Below, piece after piece: positions 54,500 through 64,000 of a stretch of 64,000 nt of DNA (positions within the stretch are counted from its first letter, which is position 1; each line of letters starts with the position of its first letter). The notes beneath the pieces are model-generated. The model was given only the letters and a program-made list of their open reading frames with translations. It did not search any database and was not told where the DNA came from. A program made the position numbers and the translations under genes. Source of the stretch: Eurosta solidaginis (Eukaryota > Arthropoda > Insecta > Diptera > Tephritidae); contig NC_090320.1 of NCBI RefSeq assembly GCF_040869045.1, positions 120,103,112-120,167,111 of the forward strand, in the 5' to 3' direction.

Positions 54500-56900
54500 A
54501 TGGCCATGTTATTGGCCGATCGACTTCTATTGCGCTTATTGGTGTCGACCGCGTTGAATGTAGGCCATGTTCGAATGCTTGTACATTTAAAAGGGAACGG
54601 GGGATGGTCACGTAGTAGTGAGGAATCCCTTGAGGTGCTTTTCGATACACATTTCCCATCGGGAGATTGTTTAGAAGAGTCAGCAAACAGCATTCACACT
54701 TCGGCCACGGAGCGGGTAGTGCCGGGCTTGGTGACGGAAACCATGATCGAATGGGCAGTGAAGACGTCGGTATATTCCCGGCCATACTATAAGTTTCAAG
54801 TAGAGCGGTCGAGGAATGGCTTAAAATAATTTTCGATGGGTGCATAAGACTGAATCATGTACCGCACTCTTGGAGAAACGCTCGTGTAGCTTTCCTACTA
54901 AAGGCGGGGAAGATTGGTCACGTGTATCCCAAAGACTATAGACCCATCAGTTTAACATTATTTCTGCTCAAAACCTTTGAGCGGCTGATAGATATGTACA
55001 TAAAGTCGAACCAGGATGAAAAGCTGCTCTCCACAACACAACATGCATACACCAAAAGCAAGTCGGTAGACACCGCATTGTATAGGGTGGTAATAAGCAT
55101 AGAGAAAGCCCTGGAATATAAGGAATATGCTCTAGGAGTCTTTTTAGTCATTGCCGGGGCTTTCAATAATGTTTCTAAATGGGCGATTTTGGATGGTCTT
55201 AATTACATTAAAGTACATCCAGCCTTGACCAGATGGATCGGCTGCATGTTAAATTGCAGAAAGATTACATCACAATGGGGATTGTACACGGCTACGAAAT
55301 CAATGGACAGGGGCACACCGCAGGGAGGGGTGCTATCACCTCTGCTGTGGACGCTGGTCATTAACCAACTGTTCAGGCGATTCGATGAGGTACCCGTAAA
55401 ACTTCCGACTTACGCAGATGACGTTGCAATTGTCATAAGTGGAAAGCGCCTTCCAACGATTAGCTCTTTGATGGATCGGGCGCTTCGGGATATTCATACC
55501 TGGGCATCTAATGTCGGCTTGAATGTCAACGCGGAGAAGATGGGTATGGTCTTGTTTACAAAGGGGTACAAGGTCCCACATTGGACCAGGCCTAAGTTAT
55601 TAGGGGTGGCCCTACAGGATAAACCTGTCCTAAGCTGTCATGGAAGCTCAACGTTGAGGAGAGGGTGAAGTAGGCCTCAAAGGCACTTTATGCATGTAAA
55701 AGAATGCTGGGGTGTACGTGGAGCTTATCGCCCTCTCTCTCTCATTGGGTTTTTACAGCGATTGTAAGCCCTATTTTATACTATGGAGTTCTTGTTTGGT
55801 GGATAGTCACACATAACACAACCTACCTTAAAAAATTAGACGGGGTATGCAAACTGTCAATGCTTAGCATTACGGGAGCCCTGAAAACAACCCCCACGGC
55901 TGCACTGTATGCCATTCTGCACATTCCACCTGTAGACCTGGTAGCAAAGAACATAGCGTTAACAACTGCAACCAGGCTCCCTGCCTCTGGGCAGCTTGAG
56001 CGCCGAACAAATGGCCATAGTAGTATAGCGTCATCAACCACAAGACGAAAAGACTACCTGATTCCCTATCTACGCTTTGAGGGAGACTTTATGGCCACAA
56101 TAAAGGTGGACGGTTGGCGCAAGGGTGCTCAAATGGCGGACGAGGCGATACATGTGTACGCAGATGGTTCCAAAGTAGTGGAAGGCGTAAGACCTGCGAT
56201 ATACTGTGCTGATCCGGAAATAAACCGATCCTACAGGCTGCCGGATTACTGTAGCGTTTTCCAAGCGGAAATATTAGCCGTAACCAAAGCAGTAGAAACC
56301 CTGGAAGAGAATAGCTTAACCCACAAAGGGTTAACTTTTATGTTAACAGTCAAGCAGCAATTAAGGCAATAATCTCGCATAGTACAGCATCTAAATGAGT
56401 ATTAGAGTGAAAACAGTCTCTGGAAAGAATCGGGACAGGGAGAAGCATACATCTATATTGGGTCCCAGGGCATATTGGAATAGATGGAAACGAAAAAGCG
56501 GATGAACTAGCTAAGACGGGCGCATCCCTTGCTTGCTCCGTAGACGTCCCAATTAGACTGGGCGAGATTAAGCGAAGGCGAGAAGTGTTCATGATCGACC
56601 AAGCGGGAAAGGCGTGTGTTCAAGCACCGGGCTGTAAAGTGTCGAAGATTGTGTGTAGGTCTTACAACCTTAGACTAACAAAGTTATTTCTATCATTAAA
56701 AAGAGAGGTATGTAGGCTCATGACGGGTATTCTGACTGGGCACTGCCTTCTGGCGTCACATGCCTTTAAATTAGGCTTGGTCAGTGATAGTAGATGTATG
56801 AAGTGTGGGTTGGAGGAAGAAACGATCGAGCACGTTCTGTGCTCGTGCCTTGCGCTTGCCAGGATAAGTGTTCGGCCAGGGTGCGTGTGCTCCTGGAGGT
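54500..56900 (+). pseudogene. RNase H-bearing LINE (LOA/R1/I group), broken
   Basis: The remnant reads: a linker with SLEVLFDTHFPSGD (54,620-54,670), RT with PKDYRPISLTLFLLKTFERL (54,928-54,990), MDRGTPQGGVLSPLLWTLV and the catalytic YADDVAIVI (about 55,410-55,440), then RNase H with VYADGSK (56,155-56,175), YCSVFQAEILAV and WVPGHIGIDGNEKADELAKT (about 56,460-56,520). The tail has a CMKCGLEEETIEHVLCSC zinc motif (56,800-56,860). Multiple frame changes and stops. RNase H after RT places it in the I/R1/LOA side of LINEs. Confidence 0.85.
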
Positions 56901-56937
56901 AGGTGGGCGCACCGGGGTCGATCTCAGTGGGAATAGG

Positions 56938-57371
56938 TGTATGGAATAGAAAATAAGCAAATAGACGAGATTTCTCGTTATAATATATATGATTTATTGG
57001 GTAAATGTAAAAATAGCAAAGGTTACAATATTACCTGAATAAACGCAAACAATTACGGCAGAGATCGCTGGCGGCAGATGTGAGCTGTACGGCTGTTGAA
57101 AATCAAGAGGCCGGTTGTATAGCAAGCTACAACCGTTGACCCGCAAAATCCTCCGTTTTGGAGGGGAAAGGCACCCACACATCAACCCCGACATGTATAT
57201 GCATGAGTGCTGACAAAAAGCACACATACACGTGCATGTACATGCATACACATGCATGAGGGTGATGGTGTGGGTGGTTATAAGTTAAGTCGAGTATCGA
57301 ATATCGATTTGCAGAGTTGCATTTGGGGGATCGCAATCAGATGCGGAAAAGTTAGGCATCCTGCGTAAACA
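56938..57371 (-). repeat. BEL-2 3' LTR (left end approximate)
   Basis: Ends GCGTAAACA followed by TGCCGGCCCCCCTTGCG, the same LTR-end/polypurine arrangement as BEL-X. The left end is probably TGTATGG at 56,938, just after the LINE remnant. It contains TTTATT (the complement of AATAAA) near 56,992 and a CATGCA-rich stretch at 57,180-57,262. The 5' LTR lies beyond the window, so the left boundary and target duplication cannot be tested. Confidence 0.65.
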
Positions 57372-58510
57372 TGCCGGCCCCCCTTGCGATACGCAACATT
57401 GTTTTCCGCCAACGACCTCCGCTGAAACGAGAAAAATAAATATAAGACTTACACACTAAACTTAATCTAAATGAGGAGTTCGTCTGCGGCACAAAATGGC
57501 CGCGAATCCTTTCCGACTTGCTTAGCCTGCCACCTGAGCTAAGATGAAAAAATTAGCGGTTATGAACAGTTAGAAGTGAATATTTCTTGCCACTGGTTTA
57601 TACGTAACTCTAATATATAGAAGTTCAGAATGTGATATATGTATAATCGGTGGGCAGTAAGGCTGGACGAAGAGGCGAGGTCTCCATTCCAGAATGGCAC
57701 CATTTTTTGTTATTATTTATTTTTTTGTTTGTTCCGGATGGAGAGGCCGAGGTCTCCATTCCAGACTTGCGGTTTTTTTTTTTTGGTTGGACGAAGAGGC
57801 AGGGGTCTCCGTTCCAGACTTGAGGGTTTGAGGTTTTTCTGGGCTGGACGAAGAGGCCGAGGTCTCCGTTCCAGCGTCTAACGTGTCGTGTCGCTCTCAG
57901 GGCGACTGTGGCATTTTATGGATGTGCCAGGGCGAGTGGCCGTGAGGTTGGTGGGGTGATGCGCGATTTCGCTGCAGCGCATGCATTTCGTCATTTGTGT
58001 ATTATATTATTAGTTAGTGCTGTGATTTCGAGCAGCTTATGCATTTTAACAAAACCAGTAAGATTGCGGTGTGTGGGAGGTTGGAACGGACGTGATTCCA
58101 AGCCACCCGCGCAAAATTACTTGTTCTCGTGATACGCATGTTGTTTTATTAACAAACGTGTGTTAAAATAGATGAACAAAGCGAGTTTAAAACGAAGCGT
58201 AGAGGCTAACGAAGGTATGGATTTCATTTTGTGCGACAGCTCATGACGAATAGCGAAAAATCGTAATTAAATTCGAAAGTGTACAAACTGCCGGTGCTTG
58301 CATGCAGATTGGCGATGCGTTTTCCACGACGAGTTCTATCTGCACGTACCATTCTGAGATTGCATGCAACCCTGTCGCGTAGAAAAAGGTGACTTTTTCC
58401 AATTTCGGGACTTTGTCGTGTCGGGATTCTTTACTTTCGGGACTCGGATTCTTTTTGTACCGAGCCCTTATAATGACTGTTTGTGATATTTGTTGTTGTC
58501 GGCCGCGCCG
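57372..58510. other. BEL-2 3' region: polypurine tract, hairpin repeats, no gene
   Basis: Starts with the polypurine tract. Four diverged repeats at 57,660-57,877 have the form GCTGGACGAAGAGGCCGAGG then TCTCCGTTCCAGC and can fold on themselves. The rest, to 58,510, has no coding signal that I can support. Confidence 0.6.
57660..57877. repeat. BEL-2 inverted-repeat units (GCTGGA...TCCAGC), four copies
   Basis: Units near 57,660, 57,736, 57,786 and 57,840. Each has a GGA...GAGG-GAGGTCTCC.TTCCAG core whose two halves are nearly complementary. Spacing is uneven because poly-T runs separate them. Confidence 0.65.
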
Positions 58511-59387
58511 GCAGTTGTCAAACCTTTGCGATGCCTATTTATGCAGTTATTAATGGATTTTTTTCTTTTTCTTTGCAGGTTTCTTCATAATTTTTAGAAC
58601 GGGTGATATGGAGCTACTGAAGCGACGACTTGACAAGCACAATGATATATGGCGGCATTACACATGGTGGCACCGCATCCGAAGCGGAAGGTCGTGCTAC
58701 TTCCCTTGAAACGTCAACAGCTGTTTACTTTTGTACAATTTCTTCAGTAAATCTTGGTATCTTCTTTAAAAGTTTGTTATGCATTTCTTTTAAATTTTAG
58801 AAGGCAGATAATAACAATTTGTATACGCCATCAACGAGCAAGCGTTTCATCCCTACCAGATTTCGTTTCCAGCTTGTCCTATGAAAACTTAACCAAATTC
58901 TTGGGGCAGTGGAGAATCTTTCGAACTTGTGGATGGGACCATTACTCAGTTGTCACACCTTTTCGATGCCTATTTATGCAGTTATTAATGGATTTTTTTT
59001 TCTTTTTCTTTGCAGGTTTCTTCATAATTTTTAGAACGGGTGATATGGAGCTACTGAAGCGACGACTTGACAAGCACAATGATATATGGCGGCATTACAC
59101 ATGGTGGCACCGCATCCGAAGCGGAAGGTCGTGCTACTTCCCTTGAAACGTCAACAGCTGTTTACTTTTGTACAATTTCTTCAGTAAATCTTGGTATCCT
59201 CTTTAAAAGTTTGTTTTGCATTTCTTTTAAATTTTAGAAGGCAGATAATAACAATTTGTATACGCCATCAACGAGCAAGCGTTTCATCTCTACCAGATTT
59301 CGTTTCCAGCTTGTCCTATGAAAACTTAACCAAATTCTTGGGGCAGTGGAGAATCTTTCGAACTTACGGATGGGACCATTACTCAAG
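58511..59387 (+). repeat. 437-bp tandem duplication containing NUDT14 5' sequence
   Basis: Unit 1 is 58,511-58,947 and unit 2 is 58,948-59,387. They differ by a few substitutions and 3 bp in a T-run. Both contain a TTTGCAGG acceptor-like site, GGTGATATGGAGCTACTGAA and the start of the NUDT14-like frame. Only unit 2 leads into the rest of NUDT14. Confidence 0.88.
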
Positions 59388-59923
59388 GGCTCCCCATACG
59401 TCAAACCGTTTAGACTTTACTGTGTACAAAATGGATATTGATTGAAAGTGCATGAGAGTGTAGCTATAATCCTGTATAATACAACACGCACAGTTTTAGT
59501 ATTTGTGCGCCAATTCAGACCAGCTCTTTTTCATCGTGTAATTACCTCCAGTGGGGGTGAACTCGCTGAAGTAAACCTGCAACAGTTTCCGCCCAAAATA
59601 GGTGCCACAATAGAGTTGTGTGCGGGCACATTTGATAAAAATATAAGTTGGCGTAAGATCGCACGTGAAGCAGTGCTTGAAGAGTGTGGCTATGATGTGC
59701 CAACTGAATGTATTGAAGAAGTTATGGCGTGCTTATCCAGGGTTGGTCCCTCTGGCGCTTTACACGCATGATACTATTGTGAAGTAACGGATGAAGATCG
59801 TCCTACCAGGGTGGCGGTGTCGGTGATGAGACAATCGGAGGGGTGGCGTATACTGAGCAAAAATTCATCGAACATTCTTTGGAACCAGACGAGCCTATTG
59901 CGGCATTGCAAAAAGTCGTTTAA
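59346..59923 (+). pseudogene. NUDT14-like (UDP-sugar pyrophosphatase) pseudogene
   Basis: The frame from GTG (59,346) reads VENLSNLRMGPLLKGSPYVK and PFRLYCVQNG, then a stop. It resumes with KVHESVAIILYNTTRTVLVF and VRQFRPALFHRV. The Nudix box region is visible: AGTFDKN, then AREAVLEECGYDVP (the R-E-x-x-E-E core). A TGA and a one-base shift follow before GGVGDETIGGVAYTEQKFIE and EPDEPIAALQKVV. NUDT14 hydrolyses UDP-glucose and related nucleotide sugars. It is on the + strand, opposite to BEL-2, and looks intronless in this part. Dead copy or gene fragment. Confidence 0.85.
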
Positions 59924-61526
59924 TTAGGTATTTATTACTTGGCAGCCATTACCCATATGTATAAAGCGATTGTAATGGTATTGTTAAACGTGCCTACAGG
60001 TATGACTCAATATACAATACATATTTGGAAGAATAGCAACATTGGTTAATGTGGTGATGTTATGCCGCGCTACAGGAGACGACTCCAGCGTGTTTGGACT
60101 AAGTGACCATGTAAGCAAAGACTTGGTATGGACAGATCTCCATCGTTTTTCAATTTTCTATGAACTGTTGCAATGTAATTCCTCGTTAGTATGTCACAAT
60201 TAAATAACAAATAGCCAAGACAATTGAACCCCCTTTTTTTGCGACAGTAGGTACTAATTAGATTATTAGGTTCAAGCTATGGAATAACTGTTTCTAATTT
60301 TTGATATTTTGCAAACAAGATAGCTCTGTTTGTTTCACTATTTTTGCAAAACAAACATTGAATTCCGCAAGTTGTGTGTCTTGACCAAAAGTAAATTTTT
60401 TTTTTGTTTTTGAGTCACTAAATATCACTAAGCATATTGGCACACGATTCTGAACACAAGACAAACACAAACTAACCAATTGTTCGCAAGTCGATGCATT
60501 CAAGAATCAAGTACAAATTTCTATATTTTTGAATCATTAAGCCTAAACACTTTGAATTTATGCGAATCAGGAGAAAGAATGGCACAGCCAATTTTAATTT
60601 CACTGGAATATGAAAATAGTAAACATAGCATAGTTGAGTAAAGCAAGTCACAAAAGCCTGCTTAACTCGTCACAAAACAAATGGAAAAGTCCTCAAGAAT
60701 TAGTAGGGTGAATTGTGTGACATCGAGAGGGTGTTGTGTGGTCCGGGTGGACCTGGTAGGAGCTTAACCGGAGCGCCACTTAATATTGATTCATATAAGC
60801 ATAGGTGGACCAAGTGACGCAATAACTATCGAACCTGTTGCTCAAGGAGGCAATGGTTCTGATACAGATTTCCGCAGCCCTCCACCAAAACTTTGACTGC
60901 ACACACATCATTACACCCACGTCGGTTTAGGCTGCCTGGTGTACACCGCATCATAATCAGTGCAGCAGTATTAGCAAGTAAGCAAGTGGCTGCCGGGGCT
61001 GTGATAAATCCCTTTCCCCCAGGACCAACTAAGTGAGATGCACAGAATGAGAGCAAAAAACTCTTTATAACATGAAACATGACGTAATATGAAACGAGAA
61101 TCAGTTACAAACAAATTGATGGTATTTGTTTGCTGTAAGGGATGAATTAAATGTGGATTCCACGGCCCTACCGAACTGAAATTAAAACATATATTCATTG
61201 CAAATACTGAAGGAGATTGTAAAGAAAATATCTCTGAATTCCATTCTCATTAACCAAAGGATTCACCTCCAATAAATTTGCCACTTCAGGTGGCGAAATC
61301 ATTAAAGGTTTATGAAAATAGCTGGCTGAATTAAGAGCTTGGACTTTCGCTAAAAAATTAACTTTAAACTGATTTGTGAATGATTAATTCAACAAATTTA
61401 TAACGTATATTATCGAAAAAATGTACATTGCCGACTTGAAGAACAGCACTTGACCATTCAAAAATTTGGCTTGAGTAACTAGGATTTCAAAAAATCTAAA
61501 TAATTTAATTATGCTAAGATCTGGGG
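59924..61526. other. Mostly non-coding; one degenerate coding remnant
   Basis: At 60,740-61,034 (+) a frame-broken but protein-like sequence reads GRSLTGAPLNIDSYKHR, then DAITIEPVAQGGNGSDTDFR and, after a shift, HPRRFRLPGVHRIIISAAVL to a TGA near 61,034. I do not recognise it. The remainder is AT-rich without features I can support. Confidence 0.45.
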
Positions 61527-61615
61527 GTAGATGGGTTCAGTTGGCCTCGACCCTGTGGCCGAGTGATAGTATATGCTGTGGCAGATCGGTACTGCGTTAG
61601 GGCGTTTCTGGTATC

Positions 61616-61885
61616 CTCGTTATGGGATGACGAGTGAATGGGAATGGTTTCTGGTGTCCTCGCTCGGGGTGAGCGGGTGAAGTTGGGTTGGACTTTTTGA
61701 AAATTTAAATTTTAATAGGCCGCATTTCTTCGTTTTCTGTGGCAGATGGGTTCGCCCTTCTGCGGTAGGCTTTTATGATGTCCTCGTTATGGGATAACGA
61801 GTGAATGGGAGGGTTTCTGGTGTCCTCGCTCGGGGGAGTGAGTGAATTTGGGTGTTTTCTGGTGTCCTCGCTCTGGGTGAGCGAG
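61616..61885 (-). repeat. BEL-2 3' UTR hairpin array, five units
   Basis: Hairpins at 61,616-61,634, 61,659-61,677, 61,783-61,801, 61,825-61,842 and 61,867-61,885. Stems are CTCGTTAT/ATAACGAG, CTCGCTC/GAGCGAG and wobble variants, with a G-rich loop (GGG to TGGGT). Position and layout equal the BEL-X array, but the stem bases differ in a paired way. Confidence 0.82.
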
Positions 61886-62046
61886 TGACTTGTGAGATGG
61901 TTTCTTCAAGGGGCCCGCGGTTAGTGTTATTATGAAGCCTAAGTTTTGCCTTTTGGTTTTGCGACCTTTTGATAAGCTCTCATGCGTCCTCGTGCCTCTC
62001 GCTCCCTTTCCCCATTGCCCACCAGTAGCAAGATGTAGGATTCCCT

Positions 62047-62303
62047 CCGGTAGACTCGACACGAGACCGGGGGTAGAGAACAAAAAAAGGAAGATGTAGA
62101 ATCGCCTTCCGGTAGACTCGCAACATCACGAGACCGGGGACTGATTATATTTAGGGCCTCGGGAGAGACGCAAGCTTAGGGATAGCGGGGCATCACGGCG
62201 CGTGGTTGAACGCGTCTTTATGTCCCGCGCTCCCTTTCCCCATTGCCATCGCGTAGTACGTTTTGGATTCCCCTCCGGTAGACTCGCACCATCACGAGAC
62301 CGG
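62047..62303. repeat. BEL-2 hairpin units CCGGT..CTCG/CGAG..ACCGG, three copies
   Basis: Units at 62,047-62,070, 62,109-62,137 and 62,275-62,303. Each has CCGGT-AGA-CTCG, a loop of 2-9 nt, then CGAG-ACCGG, so a 9-bp stem with an AGA bulge. Two are preceded by a direct repeat CGCTCCCTTTCCCCATTGCC (near 62,004 and 62,229). Confidence 0.75.
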
Positions 62304-62485
62304 GGGTTGATTATAATATATGGCTCGGGAGAAACGCAGGCTTAGGGATAGAGAGACACGAAGACGCGGGTTCCTTAATATGCTTTCTATGCTATCACCA
62401 ACCGTGGGCCTCTGATGTTAGGTAGTTGGGGGAAATAGAAGTTTGGGTTTTGGGGTTTTGTAAGGCGGAATTTGGCCCCTTATAT

Positions 62486-64000
62486 TTAATCCTCCTTGTC
62501 GTGGGACGGAAGGAGTACCAATTTCGTAATTGGTCTAGTTATTTGTCCCTTGGTTGTATGAACGTCAACAACACGCACACGGTTATCAGAGCCTGGGTGT
62601 GCGCTGACGATTCTCCCCATTCTCCACTCGTTGGGTTGGAGGTTGTCCTCTTTGATAACAACTAGGTATCCGGGTTTTAGATTAGGTTGTGGATGTTTCC
62701 ACTTGTATCGTTTCTGGATCTCGGTGAGATATTTGGTTTTCCATCGCTTGGTCTCACTAGCATCCGGCTCTGGCGGAGCCAGTAGATGGCTGCCAGTGAG
62801 GAAGTGACCTGGAGTAAGTGGCTCTAGGTCCGTTGGGTCATTGGATGCCTGGCTGAGCGGCCGCGAGTTCAGGCATACCTCGATACGGCACAAGAGTATA
62901 TGGAATTCCTCGAAGGTGAATTTGTGTGGTGAGGCTATCCTTTTGAAGTGGCTTTTGAAGCTTTTCACTCCAGGCTCCCACAGTCTTCCCATATGGGGAG
63001 CGCCCGCAGGGATGAAATGCCAAGTGAGTGACTGGTAGCTGTATTTGGAGACAGCGTTCTCTCGCGCTTGTGAGATGAAAGTCTTGAATTCTGATCGTAA
63101 GGATCGTGACGCTCCGACAAAGTTCGTACCGTTGTCGGAGTACATATTTTTTGGGCATCCGCGCCTAAATATGAAACGGAAAATGCCGCAAGAAATGATG
63201 GTGTGCTGAGGTCAGTAGTGGCCTCCAGATGAATTGCTCGTGTGGAAAAACACACGAAAAGGCAAACATAGCCTTTGGATAGGCGACACCCTCTGCCGCG
63301 GTAACTTTTAATGGCGAAGGGTCCAGCGAAGTCGACTCCAGTATTCGTGAATGCACGGCTGAATGTCGTGCGTTCGCGAGGGAGAATACCCATAAGTTGG
63401 GTCTGAGCACGCGTTCGGTGTATAGGGCAAACTTTGCAATTGTGAATGGTTGCCCTAATCATGGTTTTGATGTTAGGTATCCAGCATTGGGTGCGTATCA
63501 GATGTAACATGAGTTGGTTTTCCCCATGCAGACTTTGTTGATGAAACATTACGACTGTCAGACGGGATAACCGACAGTTGTATGGGAGGAGGATTGGGTG
63601 GCGTTCATTAAAAGCTAAGTACTTTGACGCCCCGAGTCGCCCTCCTACCCGAATGAGGCCATGTTGGTCTAGGTAGGGATTAAGTGAGAGTATTGCACTT
63701 TTCTCTTCAATTGGTTTTCCGGCCTTTAAGTCTCTATATTCTGAACTGTAATGTTGCTTCTGATAGATTTTAATTAAAAGTCGTGTCGTGGCCTTAACTT
63801 CGTCAGGGGAGATTACGTGCGACATGACATGGAATGCATTTTTAGTTTCGGGGTGAGTTCTTCGGTAGAACCTCATGAGGTATGAGAGCACCCGTAAAGC
63901 CCTAGGTAGGTCTGAAAAGCGTTGGAGAACATCGGTAGTATTTACTGTTGTTGTTGCGCAGGTCTTCGCCCTCTTCTCCTCTACGGAGGTGATGTAGTCA
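62486..64000 (-). pseudogene. BEL-2 integrase and end of RNase H region, frameshifted, runs off the window
   Basis: From the window edge: VLQRFSDLPRALRVLSYLMR, an HHCC-like region (MFHQQSLHGENQL, HNCKVCPIH) and the DDE core with NTGVDFAGPF. A frameshift near 63,165 precedes YSDNGTNFVGASRS and HMGRLWEPGVKSF. It lacks about 20 residues near 62,750 compared with BEL-X (joint ASETKRWKTKYL). It ends LVLLPSHDKED and a stop at 62,486. Clearly related to, but distinct from, BEL-X. Confidence 0.9.

Overview
The window is a transposon-rich piece of an insect nuclear genome. It is almost certainly from a fly, and I infer a tephritid-type fruit fly from the SINE, BEL, gypsy and LINE content and from the short (49-76 bp) introns. 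I see no intact single-copy host gene. Host genes appear only as broken pieces: KDM8/JMJD5, TRAPPC13, NUDT14, a Ser/Thr/Ala-rich protein, and unidentified spliced exons.

Layout. (1) 0.56-5.6 kb: a decayed CR1/Jockey-like LINE on the + strand, split at 4256-5166 by a terminal-inverted-repeat insertion. (2) 5.6-6.8 kb: a Penelope-like remnant with a GIY-YIG endonuclease. (3) 7.2-10.05 kb, continuing at 52.44-54.4 kb: one Ty3/gypsy (mdg1/412-like) element on the - strand, with a solo LTR in its RT. (4) 10,051-52,438: a 42.4 kb block inserted in the gypsy gag and flanked by a 5-bp target duplication (CTTGC). It is bounded by 540-bp BEL/Pao LTRs and contains four near-identical LTRs. These separate three internal copies, called here A (10.6-28.5 kb), B (29.0-33.1 kb, with a 13.8 kb internal deletion) and C (33.7-51.9 kb). 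(5) 54.5-56.9 kb: a decayed RNase H-bearing LINE. (6) 56.9-64 kb: the 3' half of a second BEL family (BEL-2). It has a 3' LTR, a 5 kb non-coding or captured region with a NUDT14 pseudogene and a 437-bp tandem duplication, then an integrase running off the window.

Copies A and C each carry about 10.4 kb of extra DNA between the BEL integrase and the 3' LTR. That DNA holds a second gag-protease ORF (intact in C). It also holds a 3.6 kb PIF/Harbinger transposon with TIRs, a TAA target duplication and an intact spliced DDE transposase. Inside those TIRs lies an intron-containing TRAPPC13 fragment abutting a MADF exon. The same 10.4 kb contains an older Harbinger transposase split by a Ser/Thr/Ala-rich ORF, and a frameshifted JMJD5 exon. 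The structure suggests DNA-level gene capture by Harbinger elements, nested in a BEL retrotransposon that later multiplied as an LTR-sharing tandem array.

A second theme is RNA-like structure. Both BEL families carry tandem arrays of short perfect hairpins after the integrase ORF, and their stem sequences change in a compensatory way. BEL-X also has a nine-unit hairpin array in its 1.85 kb leader. These arrays are the most interesting undescribed-looking signal in the window. The near-identity of A, B and C means assembly error must be excluded first, although a SINE present only in C and several unit-specific indels argue that the copies are real.
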